Shown piece after piece: positions 58,868 to 64,000 of a stretch of 64,000 bases of DNA; position 1 is the first letter of the stretch; every line of letters starts with the position of its first letter. A program made the position numbers and the translations under genes. Source of the stretch: Helianthus annuus (lineage: Eukaryota; Streptophyta; Magnoliopsida; Asterales; Asteraceae); the NCBI RefSeq assembly GCF_002127325.2, contig NC_035449.2, positions 78,282,693 through 78,346,692 of the forward strand, given 5' to 3'. The notes beneath the pieces are model-generated. The model had not been told where the DNA came from and did not search any database. It saw only the letters and a list, made by a program, of their open reading frames with translations.

Positions 58868-58878
58868 CTATTTATAGG
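58868..58878 (-). promoter_or_regulatory. TATA-like box in the Tekay-3 LTR
   Basis: Minus-strand CCTATAAATAG. Confidence 0.55.
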
Positions 58879-58896
58879 CTCCAAAAGAGGAAAGTG

Positions 58897-58990
58897 TCAA
58901 CCGATCGGCCAGGACCTCCGATCGAATGGCCTGCTCGATCGAACAACCTGTTCGATCGGCTGGCCTGTTCGATCAGGGTGTTTCCTGTTC
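58897..58990. repeat. Second GATCGAAC-type palindrome array, next to the TATA box
   Basis: CCGATCGGCC, TCCGATCGAA, CTCGATCGAACA, TGTTCGATCGGC and CTGTTCGATCAG within about 95 bases, immediately upstream of the TATA box in element orientation. Confidence 0.75.
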
Positions 58991-59534
58991 GATCAGCAAC
59001 CCTTTTCGAGTATTTCGCGACGGTTTTCGATATTTCGATTTCGATGGACAATGATACGAATACGATAGAGTTCCTAGTCAAATTACTTTCAGTCCCACTA
59101 CTATATCTAACATACAATCATCTATAATTCGCGTTTCGATGTCGGTTTCGATTGAGTTTGATTGCTTTTCGAGTTTCGATTCGAGTTTCGATTCGAGTTT
59201 CGATTGATCACTACACAAATCATAAAGTAAACACGCATAGGTAACACATAAGGCACACACACAGGTATAACCATACCAAAATTCGCGTAATTCGAGTTTC
59301 GAGTTCGATGATAGTTAAATCGGTTTAATTACTGATTAGTTGACTTTATCGCATTGTTACTTCCAACTATTCACAGTCGTAAATCGGTCGCTTTGGTTAA
59401 ACATTCGATCATTTCATTTAGACAACACTTACTCCACATAATACAAAAGCAAAAGAAAAATTAATAGTCAAAGAAGTCAAAGTTGACTTGGACTTTGACT
59501 TTGACTTTGACATTCGAAAACACGGGGTGTTACA

Positions 59535-59553
59535 GCCTCCCCTTGTTTAGGGA
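59535..59553 (-). promoter_or_regulatory. Tekay-3 polypurine tract
   Basis: Minus-strand CTAAACAAGGGGAGGC abutting the LTR. Confidence 0.8.
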
Positions 59554-59647
59554 ATTTCGTCCCGAAATTAGGCTGAGAGTTGAGCATCACCGTGATTTAC
59601 CAATTTGATGCTTCAGATCTATTTAAACAACTGCGGGTACTTGGCCT

Positions 59648-62611
59648 TCATGTCGCTTTCGAGTTCCCAAGTGAACTCCGCGCCTCGTTTGCCTTCCCAT
59701 CGGACTTTACGATAGGGATGCGTGAGCGCCTGAGTTGCTTGGTTTGGCGATCCATGATTTCGACAGGCTTTTCCACGAAGTGTAGGGTTTCGCTGACCTG
59801 AAGATCGTCGAGTGGTATGATTAGATCATGATCAGCAAGGCATTTTCGGAGGTTAGACACATGGAAAGTCGGGTGGACGTTACTGAGTTCCTCCGGTAGT
59901 TCGAGTCTGTAGGCGACTTTTCCGATTCTTTCCAGAATCTTAAAAGGTCCAACATATCGAGGCGCTAGTTTCCCATTCTTGCCGAATCTGACTACACCCT
60001 TCCAAGGGGATACCTTTAGGAGTACGTAGTCGCCAACGTCAAATTCAAGGGGCTTGCGTCTTCTATCGGCATAACTTTTCTGCCTACTTCGAGCTTTTAC
60101 CAAGTTGTCTCTAATCTGGAGGATTTTGTCAGTCGTTTCTTGTAGTATCTCGGGACCGGTTAATTGCGAGTGACCGATCTCGTGTCACATAATAGGCGAA
60201 CGACATCTCCTTCCATATAAGGCCTCGAAGGGTGCGATTTGGATGCTGGCATGATAGCTGTTATTATACAAGAATTCGACTAGTGGCAGGTGTTTGTTCC
60301 AACTACCACCAAAATCTATAACACACGCCCGGAGCATGTCTTCAAGAGTACGGATCGTTCTTTCAGTCTGTCCGTCGGTTTGTGGATGGAATTCAGTACT
60401 CAGATTAAGCGACGTACCAAGAGCCGCTTGAAAGGTTTCCCACAATCAAGAAGTAAACCGAGCATCACGGTCAGAGATGATGTCACGAGGCGTACCATGA
60501 TTGCAATGATCTCGTCGGTGTAGATTTGGGCTAGTCGTTCCACCTTGTAGTCTTCTCGTATTGGCAAGAAGTGGGCTGATTTGGTCAGACGATCAACTAT
60601 AACCCAAATACTGTCGTGACCTGATGGCGTGGGCGGGAGTTTCGTTATGAAATCCATAGCTATACTCTCCCACTTCCATATAGGTATCGGCGGTTGTTCG
60701 AGTAAGCCAGAAGGTCTTTGATGTTCAGCCTTGACTCTTGCGTAAGTTAAGCAACTTCCAACGTAAAGAGCGATATCTCGTTTCATGCCCGGCCACCAGT
60801 ACTTATAGCGCAGGTCCTGGTACATCTTATCAGCACCGGGATGAATAGAATATCGGGATTTGTGAGCTTCATTCATGATAATCTTTCGCAGATCAGTTCG
60901 TCTAGGAATCCAGATTCGATCCAGGTAATAGAATATCCCATCTGCCTTGCTTACAAGCTGAGCTCCATCGTGGTAGATCCTTTCTTTCTTCAAGGTGTGT
61001 TCATTAAAACACGCATGCTGGGCTTCGCGGATGAGGGCTTCGAGATTATGTTGTGCTTGAACGTTTCGGATACTGAGCACATAACTCTTTCTGCTGAGCG
61101 TGTCGGCAACCACATTCGCCTTGCCTGGGTGGTAACGAATCTCACAGTCGTAATCGTTGAGGAGTTCTACCCATCGGCGTTGACGCATATTAAGTTCCCT
61201 CTGATTGAAGATGTGTTGTAAACTCCTGTGATCAGTGTAGATTGTACACTTAGTGCCATCAGGTAGTGTCGCCAAATCTTCAATGCAAAGACAACCGCGC
61301 CTAGCTCGAGGTCATGGGTTGTATAGTTCTTCTCGTGGATCTTGAGCTGACGAGATGCGTAAGCTATAACCTTGTCTCGCTGCATGAGAACACAACCAAG
61401 ACCAAGGTTGGAAGCATCACAGTAGACAATGAAATCGTCGTTTCCGTCGGGCAGCGTGAGAATAGGAGCGTTGCACAGCATGTGCTTGAGGGTTTGAAAG
61501 GCAGACTCTTGTGCGGTTCCCCACACAAAAGGCTTGTATTTATGAGTAAGAGTGGTAAGTGGCATAGCGATCTTGGAGAATCCTTCTATAAATCGTCGAT
61601 AATATCCCGCTAGTCCGAGAAAAGAACGAACTTCAGACGGGTTCTTAGGCATAATCCAACTTTTGACGGCTTCAATCTTCGCGGGATCGACGTGTATTCC
61701 CTGACTATTCACGATGTGACCCAGAAACTGAACCTCCTCTAACCAGAATTCACACTTGGAGAACTTGGCATAGAGTTGGTTCCCCTGAAGTAGCTCGAGA
61801 ACCAAAGGTAGATGTTGCGCGTGTTCGGTCTTCGATTTGGAATAGATCAAGACATCGTCAATGAACACGATGACGAAACGGTCTAAGAAGGGCTTACACA
61901 CGCGATTCATCAGATCCATAAAGACCGCGGGTGCGTTAGTTAGACCAAAAGGCATAATAACGAATTCATAATGGCCATATTGGATTCGAAAAGCGGTTTT
62001 GGGGATGTCTTCCTCTTGAATCCGCAATTGATGATAGCCAGAACGCAGATCGATCTTCGAGAAACATTGGGCACCTTGCAGCTGATCAAATAGGTCGTCG
62101 ATTCGGGGAAAGGGGTATCGGTTCTTATTGGTTAACTTATTCAACTCCCGATAGTCGATACACATCCGGAACGACCCATCCTTCTTTTTGACGAAAAGGA
62201 CTGGTGCGCCCAAGGAGAGGTGCTCGGGCGAATAAAGCCTTTTTCGAGTAGTTCCTGGAGTTGGTTTGAGAGTTCCCGCATTTCGGATGGAGCGAGTCGA
62301 TACGGAGCTTTGGCAACGGGGTTAGCTCCAGGAATAAGGTCAATACGAAAGTCGATATCACGACTTGGCGGTAGTCCAGGAAGATCATCAGGGAACACCT
62401 GAGGAAATTCACAAACCACTGGAACGTCTTTGACTTCAACCTTCTTTTTCTTTTCCTTCTCCGCTACTACAATGTTGGCCAAGAAGGCTCCGTATTCCTT
62501 GCGAAGATACTTGCTGGCTTGGACGCGACGCAGTTTCACCGTACACACATAACAAATCACCATTCGCGAGCGAGAATCGAACCATCTTTTCAAAGCACAC
62601 AACTTCAGCAT
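59648..62611 (-). pseudogene. Tekay-3 pol, broken
   Basis: Protease end and RT start in frame 62611-62141; RT and RNase H in 62213-61167 ([46 protein letters not shown]); RNase H end and integrase zinc region in 61275-60400 ([33 protein letters not shown]); integrase core in 60445-60185 ([15 protein letters not shown]); GPF and chromodomain in 60103-59648 ([28 protein letters not shown]). Frame changes lie near 62210, 61265, 60495 and 59700. Stop codons at about 60446 and 60185 (a Trp-to-TGA change at the latter) split the integrase. It cannot encode a working enzyme set. Confidence 0.9.
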
Positions 62612-64000
62612 GGTTTTCGCGAAGAAAGTCCATGCCTACTATGACGTCGAAACTTCCGAGTTGCATCGGAATAAGGTCGATTGGAAAGATGTGATTGTTG
62701 AGCTCCAGAGTACAATCACGGAGAACAGAGTTAACGGCGACAGTTCTTCCAGTAGCGACTTCGACTTCGAATGACGAGGACAGATAAGAGCGCTTACGAC
62801 TAAGGAGCTTCTCGAATTCAAACGACACAAAGCAGTTATCGGCTCCAGTATCAAACAAACACGATGCATAAATACCATTCACAAGGAACGTACCATTAAC
62901 CACGTTGTTATCCGCCTGAGCCTGACGGGCATTGATGTTGAAGGTTCGAGCATGGCCTGCTTGCTGCTGTTGCTGAGGCTGCTGTTGTTGCTGCTGGGGC
63001 TGATGGGGCTCTTGCTTAACCACCCTGTTCGGGCACCTGTTTGCAAAGTGGTTAGGATCACCACATGCAAAGCAGACTCGAGCATTGACTGCAGGTGCTT
63101 GAGCTGCTTGTTGGCCTTGAGGGGCGGGGAGTAGAGCTTGGTTGACAGTAGCTTGCACAGGGGCTTGACGGGGACCAAAGCGACAGTTCGCAGTGAAATG
63201 ACCGTAAAGGTTGCAGTGAGCGCAAAAACGACAAGCTAGACCCACTGGATGATGATACGAGCATGTCGGGCAGAGCGGGTGAGGGCCTGTGTATGCACGC
63301 TTCGCTGGCGGTGCATTGATCACTGGAGCTGAGCGGTGGTGCTGTTGCTGCTGAGCTGGTACAGCTTGTAGAGGAGCAGCAGTTGTTGCGGCAGCACAAC
63401 TCTTGTTGTTGGAGCTGTTGTTGTTGTGCTTCTTCTTTCTTCTTGATGACTTGGAGGATTGAGCAGTGGCGGTGTCGGTGGATGCTGTTGCGGTGGCTTG
63501 GTGCAGAGACTTGGTTTGCTTATCCCAAAAGCCAGACTTCATTCGCTTGTCATTGATCTCAGCGGCGAGTAGGTAAGTCTCTTCAATCGTTGCTGGCTTG
63601 GCGGCGTGAACAAAGTCGGCTACACAATCGGGCAGAGCTCGAATGTACTTCTTGATGGTTTGGTCTGGGGTCTTGACCTGATCGGGACATATGATGCTAA
63701 GCTGCTTGAAGCGAGCAGTGAGAGCAGCGTTGTCTCCATCCTTCTGCTTGATGGTCCAAAACTCGTCCTCCAGCTTTTGGCGTTCATGAGGAGGGCAGAA
63801 TTCGTCGATCATAATTTCCTTCAACTCCTCCCATGTTAGCTCGTAAGCTACATCATTTCCGCGCTTGTTCCGTTCGGCTGTCCACCAGTCTAGAGCACAG
63901 GACTGGAAGACGCCTGTAGCATTGAGAGTGCCGAGATTTTCAGGACATCCGCTTTGTCGCAGAGTGACTTTGACTGAGTCGAACCAGTGAAACATTGCGG
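62436..64000 (-). pseudogene. Tekay-3 gag and protease (5' end off-window)
   Basis: Frame open from the right edge to 62436. Gag domain: [54 protein letters not shown]. Then a Lys-rich and Ala/Gln-rich linker, zinc region FCAHCNLYGHFTANC and CFACGDPNHFANRC, a long poly-Gln tract (near 63000), and protease LFDTGADNCFVSFEFEKLL (Asn where Lys is usual). After VGMDFLRENHAEVVC a frame change near 62525 leads to a stop at 62436. Confidence 0.88.

Larger units (their letters stand above)
56863..59534 (-). repeat. Tekay-3 3' LTR, 2672 bp
   Basis: Plus-strand ends TGTCACACCCC and GGGGTGTTACA. Related to but clearly different from the Tekay-2 LTR beyond the first 20 bases. Contains a TATA-like CCTATAAATAG (58878-58868, minus strand) and GATCGAAC/GTTCGATC palindrome arrays. 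Confidence 0.92.
56863..64000 (-). mobile_element. Tekay-3: degenerate Tekay-type element (3' LTR to gag, partial)
   Basis: Minus strand. 3' LTR, polypurine tract, pol and most of gag are present; the 5' end lies beyond the right edge. It interrupts the Tat integrase, so its predicted duplication is TGATA (56858-56862). Gag-pol is broken by several frameshifts and two in-frame stops. Confidence 0.88.

Overview
This is a gene-poor, AT-rich, transposon-packed stretch of a flowering-plant nuclear genome. The evidence is three Ty3/gypsy lineages found in plants (Tekay-type chromovirus, Athila, and Tat with a second RNase H), a Helitron carrying a spliced B3-domain fragment, LINE remnants and plant-style LTRs. 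The general look of the repeats suggests a daisy-family (Asteraceae) genome, but that is an impression from memory and not proven by the sequence. I found no complete host gene, no rRNA, no canonical tRNA and no CRISPR array.

Layout. Positions 1-8014 hold the 5' half of a decayed minus-strand Tekay-type element (Tekay-1): a 3.66 kb 5' LTR, a Met-tRNA primer site, an extra ORF upstream of gag, then gag and the start of pol running off the left edge. Positions 8015-14897 are non-coding repeats: AACACAATG-rich blocks, a dispersed 150-bp unit, a 1644-bp solo LTR with a perfect 5-bp target duplication, and small tandem repeats. Positions 14898-21270 form a Helitron-like element with a classic 3' hairpin and CTAG end; it contains a broken B3-domain gene and a long fold-back. 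Positions 21271-27799 are mostly non-coding, with two minus-strand LINE 3' fragments and an unrecognised exon-like piece.

From 27800 to the right edge is one nested pile. The oldest member is a plus-strand Tat-lineage element starting near 27800. An Athila element (28425-41232, duplication GCTAA) sits in its 5' LTR. A nearly intact Tekay-type element, Tekay-2 (45415-56468, minus strand, duplication CTCAA), sits between its second RNase H and integrase. A third, Tekay-3 (56863 to beyond 64000, minus strand), cuts its integrase. Removing Tekay-2 plus one copy of CTCAA brings the Tat reading frame back into phase.

Activity. Tekay-2 has a single 1499-codon gag-pol ORF and LTRs that differ by about 8 substitutions and 2 indels over 2.73 kb, so it is very young. 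The Athila LTRs differ by roughly 2 percent. Athila, Tat, Tekay-1 and Tekay-3 all carry stops or frameshifts. The most interesting unexplained signals are structural: three same-sized hairpins with different stems and a shared loop in the Tekay-2 leader, a Pol III-type tRNA-like module in both Tekay-2 LTRs, a fold-back made of an inverted gene fragment inside the Helitron, and palindrome clusters upstream of LTR TATA boxes.
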